Part shown: piece by piece, positions 34,953 through 43,622 of the stretch | How the letters are laid out: each line of letters begins with the position of its first letter | How positions within the stretch are numbered: the first letter of the stretch is position 1 | Source: Thiobacillus sp. | GTDB taxonomy: Bacteria > Pseudomonadota > Gammaproteobacteria > Burkholderiales > Thiobacillaceae | Length of the DNA stretch: 64,000 bases | Assembly: GCA_024235835.1 (NCBI GenBank) | Contig: JACKLQ010000002.1 | Span: 310,001 to 374,000, forward strand | Direction: 5' to 3' | Made by a program: the position numbers and the translations under genes | Notes under the pieces: generated by a model | What the model saw: the letters and a program-made list of their open reading frames with translations, nothing else | What the model was told of the DNA's origin: nothing | The model's database searches: none

Positions 34953-36935
34953 ATGGCTACACGTAACGAGCTCGCGAACGCGATCCGCGCCCTGGCGATG
35001 GATGCCGTCGAAAAGGCTAAATCTGGCCACCCCGGCGCCCCCATGGGCATGGCGGAAATCTCTGAAGTGGTGTGGAACCACCACATGCGCCACAACCCGA
35101 CCAATCCCAAGTGGCCCGACCGGGACCGCTTCGTGCTGTCCAACGGCCACGGCTCCATGCTGATCTATGCCCTGCTGCACCTGACGGGCTATGACGTCAC
35201 CACCGACGACCTGAAAAACTTCCGCCAGCTGCATTCCCGTACCCCGGGCCACCCCGAGTACGGCTACACCCCCGGCGTGGAGACCACCACCGGCCCCCTG
35301 GGGCAGGGCATCACCAACGCGGTGGGCATGGCCCTGGCCGAGAAACTGCTGGCCCACGAATTCAACAAGCCCGGCCACGAGATCGTCAACCACCACACCT
35401 ATGTGTTCATGGGCGATGGCTGCATGATGGAAGGCATCTCCCACGAGGCCTGCGCCCTGGCCGGCACATGGCACCTGAACAAGCTGATCGCCTTCTGGGA
35501 CGACAATGGCATTTCCATCGACGGCCACACCGACGGCTGGTTCACCGACGATACGCCCAAGCGCTTCGAGGCCTATGGCTGGAACGTGATCGCCAATGTG
35601 GACGGCCACGATTTCGTCGCGCTCGAAGACGCCGTGCAGAAGGCAAAGCAATCCTCCGACAAGCCCACCCTGATCTGCTGCAAGACCATCATCGGCAAGG
35701 GTGCGCCCAACAAGCAAGGTTCCCACGACGTGCACGGCGCCGCCCTGGGCCATGAGGAATTGGCCGCCGCCCGCGAGCACATGGGCTGGCACCACGAACC
35801 CTTTGTAATCCCCCAGGACGTGTACGACGGCTGGGACGCCAAGACCAAGGGCGAGGGGCTGGAAAAGCTGTGGAACAACAAGTTCTCCGAGTACGAGAAG
35901 GCCTTCCCCGCCGAAGCCGCCGAGTTCAAGCGCCGCATGGCGGGTGACCTGCCCGGCGACTGGACCGACCGCGTGGCCGCCGCCATGAAGACCACCCTGG
36001 AGAAGTCCGAGACCGTGGCTACCCGAAAGGCCAGCCAGCTGGCCATCGAGCGCCTGGTCTCCACCCTGCCCGAGCGGGTGGGCGGCTCCGCCGACCTGAC
36101 CGGTTCCAACCTGACCAACTGGCCCGGCTGCCACCCCCTGCACCGCAATCCGGGCGGCAACTACATCTCCTACGGCGTGCGCGAATTCGGCATGTCCCAC
36201 ATCATGAACGGCATGGCCCTGCACGGTGGCCTGTTCCCCTTCGGCGGCACCTTCCTGATGTTCTCGGAATACGCCCGCAACGCCCTGCGCATGTCCGCCC
36301 TGATGAAGCAGCGCGTGGTCTACGTGTTCACCCACGACTCCATCGGCCTGGGCGAGGACGGCCCTACCCACCAGCCCGTGGAACAGACCGCCACCCTGCG
36401 CATGATCCCCAACATGTCCGTCTGGCGTCCCTGCGACACCACCGAGACCCTGGTGGCCTGGGCCGCCGGCGTGGAGAAGAAGGACGGCCCCACCAGCCTG
36501 ATCCTGTCCCGCCAGAACCTGCCCTTCGTGGCGCGCTCCGAGGCCCAGATCGCTGACATCCGCAAGGGCGGCTATGTGCTGTCCGACGCCGCGGGCGCCA
36601 AGGTCACCCTGATCGCCACCGGCTCCGAGGTGGAACTGGCCCTGAAGACCCAGGATGCCCTGAAGGCCGAAGGCATTGCCGCCCGCGTGGTGTCCATGCC
36701 CTGCACCAACACCTTCGACGCCCAGGACGCCGCCTACAAGGCCAGCGTGCTCGGTAGCGGCAAGCGCGTGGCCATCGAGGCCGGCGTCACCGACGGCTGG
36801 TACAAGTACGTGGGCCTGGACGGTGCGGTGGTGGGCCTGGACCGTTTCGGCGAATCCGCCCCCGCCGGCCAGCTGTTCAAGGAGTTCGGCTTTACGGTTG
36901 AGAACGTGGTCGCCAAGGTGAAGGGCGTCCTCTAA
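34953..36935 (+). CDS. tkt: Transketolase
   Basis: A 660-residue thiamine-diphosphate enzyme moving two-carbon units in the pentose phosphate or Calvin pathway. The diphosphate-binding region GDGCMMEGISHEACALAGTWHLNKLIAFWDDN is intact, as are GQGITNAVGMA and FTHDSIGLGEDGPTHQPVE. It heads a tkt-gap-pgk-pyk-fba-purC run typical of Betaproteobacteria. No RuBisCO or phosphoribulokinase gene is in the window, so a Calvin-cycle role is not shown. Confidence 0.96.
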   Translation: MATRNELANAIRALAMDAVEKAKSGHPGAPMGMAEISEVVWNHHMRHNPTNPKWPDRDRFVLSNGHGSMLIYALLHLTGYDVTTDDLKNFRQLHSRTPGHPEYGYTPGVETTTGPLGQGITNAVGMALAEKLLAHEFNKPGHEIVNHHTYVFMGDGCMMEGISHEACALAGTWHLNKLIAFWDDNGISIDGHTDGWFTDDTPKRFEAYGWNVIANVDGHDFVALEDAVQKAKQSSDKPTLICCKTIIGKGAPNKQGSHDVHGAALGHEELAAAREHMGWHHEPFVIPQDVYDGWDAKTKGEGLEKLWNNKFSEYEKAFPAEAAEFKRRMAGDLPGDWTDRVAAAMKTTLEKSETVATRKASQLAIERLVSTLPERVGGSADLTGSNLTNWPGCHPLHRNPGGNYISYGVREFGMSHIMNGMALHGGLFPFGGTFLMFSEYARNALRMSALMKQRVVYVFTHDSIGLGEDGPTHQPVEQTATLRMIPNMSVWRPCDTTETLVAWAAGVEKKDGPTSLILSRQNLPFVARSEAQIADIRKGGYVLSDAAGAKVTLIATGSEVELALKTQDALKAEGIAARVVSMPCTNTFDAQDAAYKASVLGSGKRVAIEAGVTDGWYKYVGLDGAVVGLDRFGESAPAGQLFKEFGFTVENVVAKVKGVL

Positions 36936-36973
36936 GCGGTTACCGTTTTTTTAATAAACAAGGAGCAAAAAAC

Positions 36974-37972
36974 ATGGCTATCAAAGTCGGCATCAATGGT
37001 TTCGGTCGCATCGGCCGCATGGTCTTCCGCGCTGTCACCAAGGATTTCCCCAACATCGAGATCGTTGCCATCAACGACCTGCTGGATCCTGACTACCTGG
37101 CCTACATGCTGAAGTACGACTCCGTGCATGGCCGCTTCAACGGCACCATCGCCGTGGACGGCTCCAACATGGTCGTCAACGGCAAGAAGATCCGCCTGAC
37201 CGCCGAGAAGGACCCCGCCAACCTGAAGTGGAACGAAGTGGGCGCTGACATCGTCATCGACTGCACCGGCTTCTTCCTGACCACCGAGTCCTGCCAGGCC
37301 CACATCGCCGCCGGCGCCAAGAAAGTGGTCCAGTCCGCCCCGGCCAAGGACGACACCCCCATGTTCGTGTACGGCGTGAACCAGGACAAGTATGCCGGTG
37401 AGGCCATCGTCTCGGCCGCTTCCTGCACCACCAACTGCCTGGCTCCCGTGGCCAAGGTGCTGAACGACAACTGGGGCATCAAGCGTGGCCTGATGACCAC
37501 CGTGCACGCCGCCACCGCCACCCAGAAGACCGTGGACGGCCCCTCCAAGAAGGATTGGCGTGGTGGCCGCGGCATCCTGGAAAACATCATCCCGTCCTCC
37601 ACCGGCGCCGCCAAGGCCGTGGGCAAGGTGCTGCCCGAGCTGAACAAGAAGCTCACCGGCATGGCCTTCCGCGTGCCCACTTCCGACGTTTCCGTGGTCG
37701 ACCTGACCGTGGAACTGAACAAGGAAGCCGCCTACGCCGACATCTGCGCCGCCATGAAGGCCGCCTCCGAAGGCGCCCTGAAGGGTGTGCTGGGCTACAC
37801 CGACGAAAAGGTGGTCTCCACCGACTTCGTCGGCAACTCCGCTCCTTCCACCTTCGACGCCGAAGCCGGCATCGCCCTGGACGGCACCTTCGTCAAGGTC
37901 GTGGCCTGGTACGACAACGAGTACGGCTACACCTGCAACATGCTCCGTCTGGTGGAGCACGTCGCCAAATAA
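36974..37972 (+). CDS. gap: Glyceraldehyde-3-phosphate dehydrogenase
   Basis: A 332-residue enzyme. The Rossmann start is KVGINGFGRIGRMVFRA. The catalytic cysteine C151 lies in SAASCTTNCLAP, and H is in TTVHAATATQKTVDG. AGGAG precedes the ATG. It lies 38 bases after tkt. The pgk gene follows after a heptamer-period repeat. Confidence 0.96.
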   Translation: MAIKVGINGFGRIGRMVFRAVTKDFPNIEIVAINDLLDPDYLAYMLKYDSVHGRFNGTIAVDGSNMVVNGKKIRLTAEKDPANLKWNEVGADIVIDCTGFFLTTESCQAHIAAGAKKVVQSAPAKDDTPMFVYGVNQDKYAGEAIVSAASCTTNCLAPVAKVLNDNWGIKRGLMTTVHAATATQKTVDGPSKKDWRGGRGILENIIPSSTGAAKAVGKVLPELNKKLTGMAFRVPTSDVSVVDLTVELNKEAAYADICAAMKAASEGALKGVLGYTDEKVVSTDFVGNSAPSTFDAEAGIALDGTFVKVVAWYDNEYGYTCNMLRLVEHVAK

Positions 37973-37977
37973 GTAAG

Positions 37978-38054
37978 CAGTAGTCAGTTAGCAGTCTGCA
38001 GTTGGTGGCGTTCGCTGCCGACTGTTGACTGTGAACTGCGAACTGCGAACTTTT
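37978..38054. repeat. Heptamer-period inverted repeat 3 (gap-pgk gap)
   Basis: The left arm has four units of CAGTNNN at 37978-38005. The right arm has about five units of NACTGNN at 38020-38054, the reverse-complement pattern. The spacer is about 14 bases. Only the CAGT core is strict; the other three bases drift. It begins six bases after the gap stop. Confidence 0.88.
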
Positions 38055-38120
38055 TCGAGAGTTGTTCGCCGAGCTTCGCTCCGCAAACCGCTTTCCAAAC
38101 AAACCCCACAGGAGTTCAAC

Positions 38121-39305
38121 ATGGCCAAATTCCTCCGCATGACCGACCTGGACCTCAAAGGCAAGCGCGTCTTCATCCGCGCCGATCTGAACGTGCCCGT
38201 CAAGGAAGGCAAGGTCACCTCCGACGCCCGCATCACCGCCTCCATGCCCACCATAGAGCACGCCCTCAAGGCCGGCGCCAAGGTCATGGTCACATCCCAC
38301 CTGGGCCGTCCCACCGAAGGCGAGTGGACCGCCGAGGTCTCCCTGGCCCCCGTGGCGGAAGTCATGTCCCAGAAGCTGGGCAAGCCCGTACGCCTGATCA
38401 AGGACTGGGTCGATGGCGGCTTCGACGTGGCCGAGGGTGAAGTGGTCCTGCTGGAAAACTGCCGCGTCAACAAGGGCGAAAAGAAGAACGTGGAAGAGAC
38501 CGCGAAGAAATACGCCGCCCTGTGCGACGTCTTCGTCATGGACGCCTTCGGTACCGCCCACCGGGCCGAGGCCTCCACCTACGGCATCGCCCAGTTCGCC
38601 CCCACCGCCTGCGCCGGCAAGCTGGTTTCCGAGGAACTGGAAGCCCTGGACAAGGCCCTGGCCAACCCGGCCCGCCCCATGGTGGCCATCGTCGGCGGCT
38701 CCAAGGTGTCCACCAAGCTCACCGTGCTGGAAGCCCTGTCCGAGAAATGCGAGCAACTGGTGGTGGGCGGCGGCATCGCCAACACCTTCCTGGCCGCCAC
38801 CGGAAAGAACGTGGGCAAGAGCCTGTGCGAAACCGACCTGATCCCCACCGCCCAGGCCCTGATGGGCAAGATGACCGCCCGTGGCGCCACCATACCCATC
38901 GCCGTCGACGTGGTGTGCGGCAAGCAGTTCGATGCCAATGAAGCCGCCGTGACCAAGGACGCCGGCGCCGTCGCCGACGACGACATGATCTTCGACATCG
39001 GACCGAAGTCTGCCCAGGAACTGGTGGACATCATCATGAAGGCCGGCACCGTGGTCTGGAACGGCCCCGTGGGCGTGTTCGAGTTCGACCAGTTCGGCGC
39101 GGGCACCAAGGCCATCGCCATGGCCATCGCCAACACCAAGGCCTTTACCCTGGCAGGCGGTGGCGACACCATCGCCGCCATCCAGAAGTACGACATCTAC
39201 GACAAGGTGTCCTACATCTCCACGGCCGGTGGCGCATTTCTGGAATACCTGGAGGGCAAGGTCCTGCCCGCCGTGGACATCCTGGAGAAGCGGGCCCAAG
39301 CGTAA
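38121..39305 (+). CDS. pgk: Phosphoglycerate kinase
   Basis: A 394-residue enzyme. ATG 38121 follows AGGAG and gives MAKFLRMTDLDLKGKRVFIRADLNVPVK. The substrate region SHLGRPTEG and the ATP site GGGDTIAAI near the C-terminus are intact. It sits between gap and pyk, with a heptamer-period repeat on both sides. Confidence 0.96.
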   Translation: MAKFLRMTDLDLKGKRVFIRADLNVPVKEGKVTSDARITASMPTIEHALKAGAKVMVTSHLGRPTEGEWTAEVSLAPVAEVMSQKLGKPVRLIKDWVDGGFDVAEGEVVLLENCRVNKGEKKNVEETAKKYAALCDVFVMDAFGTAHRAEASTYGIAQFAPTACAGKLVSEELEALDKALANPARPMVAIVGGSKVSTKLTVLEALSEKCEQLVVGGGIANTFLAATGKNVGKSLCETDLIPTAQALMGKMTARGATIPIAVDVVCGKQFDANEAAVTKDAGAVADDDMIFDIGPKSAQELVDIIMKAGTVVWNGPVGVFEFDQFGAGTKAIAMAIANTKAFTLAGGGDTIAAIQKYDIYDKVSYISTAGGAFLEYLEGKVLPAVDILEKRAQA

Positions 39306-39380
39306 GCAGTAAACGGTAAGCGGTGAGCGGAACTCCTCACCGCCCAGCCCTTTCCCGTTCACCGCTCACCGCTCACCGCC
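39306..39380. repeat. Heptamer-period inverted repeat 4 (pgk-pyk gap)
   Basis: The left arm units are GCGGTGA-like (39306-39330) and the right arm has three exact TCACCGC units (39359-39379). GCGGTGAGCGG at 39320-39330 pairs perfectly with CCGCTCACCGC in the right arm. The element fills the gap from the pgk stop to eight bases before the pyk ATG. Confidence 0.9.
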
Positions 39381-39387
39381 AACCAAA

Positions 39388-40821
39388 ATGATTCGTAGAA
39401 CAAAAATCGTCGCCACCCTGGGCCCCGCCTGCACTGACCCCAAGGTGCTGGACAAGATGATGGAGGCCGGGGTGGATGTGGTCCGCCTCAACTTCTCCCA
39501 TGGCACCGCCGACGAACACCAGCAGCGCTGCGAACTTGTCCGTTCCCTGGCCAAGACCCGGGCCCGGGCCGTGGGGGTGCTGGTGGACCTGCAAGGCCCC
39601 AAGATCCGCATCGGCAAGTTCAAGGACGGCAAGATCTCCCTGAATCCCGGCGACAAGTTCATCCTGGACGCCGACTGCAAACTGGGCGACCAGGAACGGG
39701 TTGGCCTGGACTACAAGGAACTGGTCAAGGATGTGACCCGGGGCGCCACACTGTTGCTTGACGATGGCCGCCTCGAACTGTGGGTCGAGAGAGTCGCTGG
39801 CAACGAAGTCCACTGCAAGGTGGTACAAGGTGGCGTGCTGTCCAACAACAAGGGCATCAACCGCAAGGGGGGTGGCCTCTCCGCCTCCGCCCTGACGGAC
39901 AAGGACATCGAGGACATCAAGACCGCAGCGGCCATCAAGGCGGACTACCTCGCTGTTTCCTTTCCCCGCTCCGCCGCGGACATCCAGCAGGCTCGGGACA
40001 TCCTGCGGGCCGCAGGCGGCAAGGCCTGGATCGTGGCCAAGATCGAGCGGGCCGAGGCCATCGAGGCCCTGGAGGAAATCATCGCCGCCGCAGATGCCAT
40101 CATGGTGGCCCGGGGCGACCTGGGTGTGGAGGTAGGCGACGCCGCCGTGCCCGCCTTGCAGAAGCGCATGATCCGGGCCGCGCGCGAACAGAACAAAGTG
40201 GTGATCACGGCCACCCAGATGATGGAATCCATGATCTCCAGCCCCATCCCTACCCGGGCCGAGGTTTCCGACGTGGCCAACGCGGTGCTTGATGGCACCG
40301 ACGCCGTCATGCTGTCCGCCGAGACCGCCGCGGGCCAGTTCCCGGTGGAGGCCATCCAGGCCATGGACCGGGTGTGCCTGGAAGCGGAAAAGGAGATGGA
40401 GCCCACCTTTGGCAAGAAACTGCTGGACCGGGGCTTCCTTCGCACGGACGAGGCCATCGCCATGTCCGCCGTATTCACCTCCCTGCACCTGAACATCAAG
40501 GCCATCGCCGCCATGACCCAATCGGGTTCCACGGCCCTGTGGATGAGCCGCATGTCCACCAATGTCCCCATCTACGCCTTGACGCCCGAGGTGGAGACTC
40601 GTAGAAAGGTGACACTTTTCCGGGGTGTGTATCCAGTCAACTTCCGGCCAGCCAAGAACGATCGCGACATCCTCCTCACCGAGGCCGAAGACGAATTGCG
40701 ACGACGTGGCGCTGTGCGGGACGGAGATCTGATCTTGCTGACCATCGGCGAGCCCATCGGTAAGCCAGGCGGTACCAACACCATGAAAATCGTACGCGTA
40801 GGCGAACGCAAAAAGGCGTAA
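39388..40821 (+). CDS. pyk: Pyruvate kinase
   Basis: A 477-residue enzyme making pyruvate and ATP from phosphoenolpyruvate. It shows RTKIVATLGPAC, RLNFSHG, the catalytic region WIVAKIERAEAIEALEEI and MVARGDLGVEV, and ATQMMESMI. Length fits the type II family. The ribosome site is masked or replaced by repeat 4, whose right arm ends just before the ATG. Confidence 0.96.
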   Translation: MIRRTKIVATLGPACTDPKVLDKMMEAGVDVVRLNFSHGTADEHQQRCELVRSLAKTRARAVGVLVDLQGPKIRIGKFKDGKISLNPGDKFILDADCKLGDQERVGLDYKELVKDVTRGATLLLDDGRLELWVERVAGNEVHCKVVQGGVLSNNKGINRKGGGLSASALTDKDIEDIKTAAAIKADYLAVSFPRSAADIQQARDILRAAGGKAWIVAKIERAEAIEALEEIIAAADAIMVARGDLGVEVGDAAVPALQKRMIRAAREQNKVVITATQMMESMISSPIPTRAEVSDVANAVLDGTDAVMLSAETAAGQFPVEAIQAMDRVCLEAEKEMEPTFGKKLLDRGFLRTDEAIAMSAVFTSLHLNIKAIAAMTQSGSTALWMSRMSTNVPIYALTPEVETRRKVTLFRGVYPVNFRPAKNDRDILLTEAEDELRRRGAVRDGDLILLTIGEPIGKPGGTNTMKIVRVGERKKA

Positions 40822-40858
40822 GCCCCAGCATTCATTACTTGTTTAAGGAGAACGACAG

Positions 40859-41926
40859 ATGGCTCTGATTTCCCTGCGTCAACTGCTGGACCATGCCGCC
40901 GAAAACGGCTATGGCCTGCCCGCTTTCAACGTCAACAACATGGAACAGGTCCAGGCCATCATGCAGGCCGCCGACAAGACCAACAGCCCGGTTATCCTGC
41001 AAGGCTCCGCCGGGGCCCGTTCCTACGCCGGCGAACCCTTCCTGCGCCACCTGATCCTGGCTGCCATCGAGTCCTACCCCCACATCCCGGTGTGCATGCA
41101 CCAGGACCACGGCGCCTCCCCCAGCATCTGCTTCCGCTCCATCCAGTCCGGCTTCAGTTCCGTGATGATGGACGGCTCCCTGGGCACTGACGGCAAGACT
41201 CCTTCCACCTATGAGTACAACGTGGACACCACCCGCCACGTGGTGGAACTGGCCCATGCCTGCGGCGTATCTGTCGAGGGCGAGCTGGGCTGCCTGGGCT
41301 CCCTGGAAACCGGCAAGGCCGGCGAGGAAGACGGCCACGGTGCCGAAGGCGTGCTGGACCATTCGGCCCTGCTGACCGACCCGGATGAGGCCGCCGATTT
41401 CGTCAAGAAGACCCACGTGGATGCTCTGGCCATCGCCATCGGCACCTCCCACGGGGCCTACAAGTTCACTCAGAAGCCCACCGGCAAGGTGCTGCGCATC
41501 GACCGCGTGAAGGAAATCCACGCCCGCATCCCCAGCGTGCACCTGGTCATGCACGGTTCCTCCTCCGTGCCCGAGGACTGGCTCGCCATCATCAACAGCT
41601 ACGGCGGCGACATGGGCCAGACCTACGGCGTGCCCGTGGAGGAAATCGTGGAAGGCATCAAGAACGGCGTGCGCAAGGTGAACATCGACACCGACCTGCG
41701 CATGGCCTCCACCGGTTCCATCCGCAAGCATCTGGCGGAAAACAAGTCCAACTTCGACCCCCGCAAGTTCCTGAAGGAAGCCACCAAGGCCATGAGCGGC
41801 ATCTGTTCTGCCCGCTACGAAGCCTTCGGCGCCGCCGGCCAGGCCAGCAAGATCACCAAGGTCTACAGCCTGGAAGACATGCAGAAGCGCTACGACAAGG
41901 GCGAGCTGGATCCCAAGGTCAACTGA
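40859..41926 (+). CDS. fba: Class II fructose-1,6-bisphosphate aldolase
   Basis: A 355-residue zinc-dependent aldolase. Metal ligands lie in HQDHGAS and in VELAHACGVSVEGELG, with further blocks GTSHGAYKF and HGSSSVP. A strong AAGGAGA site precedes ATG 40859. It is the last glycolytic gene of the run and is followed by a very strong terminator. Confidence 0.96.
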   Translation: MALISLRQLLDHAAENGYGLPAFNVNNMEQVQAIMQAADKTNSPVILQGSAGARSYAGEPFLRHLILAAIESYPHIPVCMHQDHGASPSICFRSIQSGFSSVMMDGSLGTDGKTPSTYEYNVDTTRHVVELAHACGVSVEGELGCLGSLETGKAGEEDGHGAEGVLDHSALLTDPDEAADFVKKTHVDALAIAIGTSHGAYKFTQKPTGKVLRIDRVKEIHARIPSVHLVMHGSSSVPEDWLAIINSYGGDMGQTYGVPVEEIVEGIKNGVRKVNIDTDLRMASTGSIRKHLAENKSNFDPRKFLKEATKAMSGICSARYEAFGAAGQASKITKVYSLEDMQKRYDKGELDPKVN

Positions 41927-41933
41927 TCTACGT

Positions 41934-41973
41934 CCAAAGAGAAAAGGCGGCTTCGGCCGCCTTTTCTCTTTGG
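41934..41973 (+). terminator. Strong hairpin terminator after fba
   Basis: An 18-bp perfect stem (41934-41951 with 41956-41973) is closed by a TTCG tetraloop. The descending arm contains TTTTCTCTTT. The GC part next to the loop and the A/T-rich base are typical of an efficient terminator; it could also work on the other strand. Confidence 0.92.
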
Positions 41974-41981
41974 CGAGCCGC

Positions 41982-42045
41982 CAGTCGGCAATTCGCAGTC
42001 GGCAGAACCGCGGATTTACTGCAAACTGCCAACTGTCCTCTGACC
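41982..42045. repeat. Heptamer-period inverted repeat 5 (fba-purC gap)
   Basis: The left arm has four units of the CAGTCGG type (41982-42009) and the right arm four units of the ACTGNNN type (42018-42045), a reverse-complement pattern with a spacer of only eight bases. It fills the gap between the fba terminator and the purC start and shares its CAGT core with repeat 3. Confidence 0.87.
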
Positions 42046-42056
42046 ACTCTTTTGCC

Positions 42057-42938
42057 ATGTCCAAAGCTCTCTACGAATCCTCCATCCAGTCCCTGCCCCT
42101 GATCCACAAGGGCAAGGTGCGAGACATCTACGCCATCGACGACAAGCGCATGCTCATCGTCACCACCGACCGCCTGTCCGCCTTCGACGTGGTCATGCCC
42201 ACCCCCATACCGGGCAAGGGCAAGGTCCTCACCGCCGTGGCGGATTTCTGGTTCCGCAAGTTGGCCTCCATCATCCCCAATCAGCTCACGGATGATCGCC
42301 CCGAGGACGTTGTAGCCCCAGACGAGCGGGAACAGGTCGCAGGGCGCGCCATCGTGGTCAAGCGCCTCAAGGCCCTGCCGGTGGAAGCCATCGTACGAGG
42401 TTATCTGGTGGGTTCCGGCTGGGCGGACTACCAGAAGACCGGCAAGGTCTGCGGCATTCCCCTGGCTGACGGGCTGCAACAGGCGGACAAACTACCTGAC
42501 CCCCTGTTCACCCCTTCGACCAAGGCTGCAGCAGGTGCCCACGATGAGAACATCGACTTCGCGCAGTGCCAGCAATTACTGGGCAAAGACATGGCCGCCA
42601 AAGTCCGGGATGCCGCCATCGCCCTCTACAAGGCGGCGGCGGAATTCGCGCTGACCAAGGGCATCATCATCGCCGACACCAAGTTCGAGTTTGGATTGGA
42701 TGAGAACGGCTCCCTTACCCTCATCGATGAAGTCCTCACCCCTGATTCCTCCCGCTTCTGGCCCCTGGACCAATACAAGGTGGGCAGCAACCCGCCCAGT
42801 TTCGACAAACAGTACGTGCGGGACTGGCTCAGCAACTCTGGCTGGAACAAACAGGCTCCAGGCCCGGTACTGCCTGCCGAAGTTGTCGCCAAGACCGCCG
42901 AGAAATATGCCGAGGCACTGCGTCGCCTGACAACATAA
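42057..42938 (+). CDS. purC: SAICAR synthase PurC
   Basis: A 293-residue enzyme of purine synthesis. ATG 42057 gives MSKALYESSIQSLPLIHKGKVRDIYAID; the in-frame codons upstream belong to repeat 5. Family blocks: TTDRLSAFDVVMP, VEAIVRGYLVGSGWADY, IIADTKFEFG and DEVLTPDSSRFWP. No Shine-Dalgarno site is visible before the ATG, as for purH and purD, which also follow heptamer repeats. Confidence 0.95.
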   Translation: MSKALYESSIQSLPLIHKGKVRDIYAIDDKRMLIVTTDRLSAFDVVMPTPIPGKGKVLTAVADFWFRKLASIIPNQLTDDRPEDVVAPDEREQVAGRAIVVKRLKALPVEAIVRGYLVGSGWADYQKTGKVCGIPLADGLQQADKLPDPLFTPSTKAAAGAHDENIDFAQCQQLLGKDMAAKVRDAAIALYKAAAEFALTKGIIIADTKFEFGLDENGSLTLIDEVLTPDSSRFWPLDQYKVGSNPPSFDKQYVRDWLSNSGWNKQAPGPVLPAEVVAKTAEKYAEALRRLTT

Positions 42939-42964
42939 AGTCAGGCACTTCACACCCTCTCGCC

Positions 42965-42970
42965 TATACT
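42965..42970 (+). promoter_or_regulatory. -10 box of rnpB promoter
   Basis: TATACT lies seven bases before the likely first base of RNase P RNA (42977), the expected distance for a start site. The -35 region is not close to consensus. Confidence 0.5.
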
Positions 42971-42976
42971 CCACCC

Positions 42977-43360
42977 GGGAGTCGGCCAGACAGCCGCTGT
43001 GTGCAGGCACAGAGGAAAGTCCGGGCTCCATAGGGCAGGGTGCCAGGTAACACCTGGGCGTTATAAGTCGGGACCTCGTCCCGGCCCAAGGCGACGGAAA
43101 GTGCAACAGAAACATACCGCCGATGGCTGGTCACCAGACCAGATCAGGTAAGGGTGAAATCGTGCGGTAAGAGCGCACGGCCGCGCTGGCAACAGTGGCG
43201 GCGGGCAAACCCCACCCGGAGCAAGGCCAAATAGGCAGACGCGTTCTTTGAACACCGGCGGCCCGCCGGAGTCTGCGGGTAGGCTGCTTGAGGCGGTGAG
43301 CGATCATCGTCCCAGATGAATGGCTGTCCACGACAGAACCCGGCTTATCGGCCGACTCCC
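42977..43360 (+). ncRNA. rnpB: RNase P RNA, bacterial class A
   Basis: The ends GGGAGTCGGCC (42977-42987) and GGCCGACTCCC (43350-43360) form an 11-bp P1 helix. Universal blocks are present in order: AGAGGAAAGTCCGGGCTCC, GGCGACGGAAAGTGCAACAGAAA, GGTAAGGGTGAAA, GGTAAGAGCGCACG and GACAGAACCCGGCTTATCGG. The predicted length of about 384 nt is normal for class A. It forms the ribozyme that trims tRNA 5' ends with RnpA. It lies between purC and mraZ, a neighbourhood also seen in other proteobacteria. Confidence 0.96.
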
Positions 43361-43403
43361 ACTTCTCCCTGTATTCCGGTTGTACCCAGCCATACCCCAC
43401 TTC

Positions 43404-43440
43404 GCTCCACAACTTAAAGTAGCGCTTTAAGTTGTGGAGC
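43404..43440. repeat. 16-bp perfect AT-rich palindrome after rnpB
   Basis: Arms 43404-43419 and 43425-43440 are perfect reverse complements (left arm begins GCTCCACAAC) with a five-base loop. No T-run follows, so it is not a standard terminator, although it could stop or process the rnpB transcript. Its base composition differs from the GC-rich elements elsewhere in the window. Confidence 0.8.
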
Positions 43441-43527
43441 TACCACCCCAATTTGATTATGTATTTTGCATCATGGGCATATTTCGTAAGTCCTTGAAGC
43501 CATTGCAATTTTTTCCTGAATCCGGGC

Positions 43528-43556
43528 TTGACCGTGGGATTTTGTGTTCATATAGT
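43528..43556 (+). promoter_or_regulatory. Pmra promoter of the division and cell-wall cluster
   Basis: TTGACC (43528-43533), a 17-base spacer and TATAGT (43551-43556) form a good sigma70 promoter, with a start expected near 43563. It precedes mraZ by about 60 bases and the MraZ-type boxes begin at its -10. Confidence 0.75.
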
Positions 43557-43600
43557 GGGAGGAAGTGGGAGATCGTGTGATCCGGTGTGGATCCGTGGAT
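43556..43600 (+). promoter_or_regulatory. MraZ-type box: five 10-bp-spaced repeats
   Basis: TGGGA (43556), TGGGA (43566), TGTGA (43576), TGTGG (43586) and TGGAT (43596) recur at exactly 10-bp intervals. MraZ is known to bind TGGGN direct repeats separated by five bases at its own promoter. Here the first two match fully and three further degenerate units follow. Autoregulation of the dcw cluster is the likely function. Confidence 0.75.
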
Positions 43601-43622
43601 CGATAAAGGGGTGTCAGGAGAC

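Noticed and set aside
34953..41926. Calvin-cycle (cbb) operon
   Set aside because: tkt, gap, pgk and fba fit but no RuBisCO, phosphoribulokinase or cbbR gene is present; pyk in the middle favours general glycolysis and gluconeogenesis.
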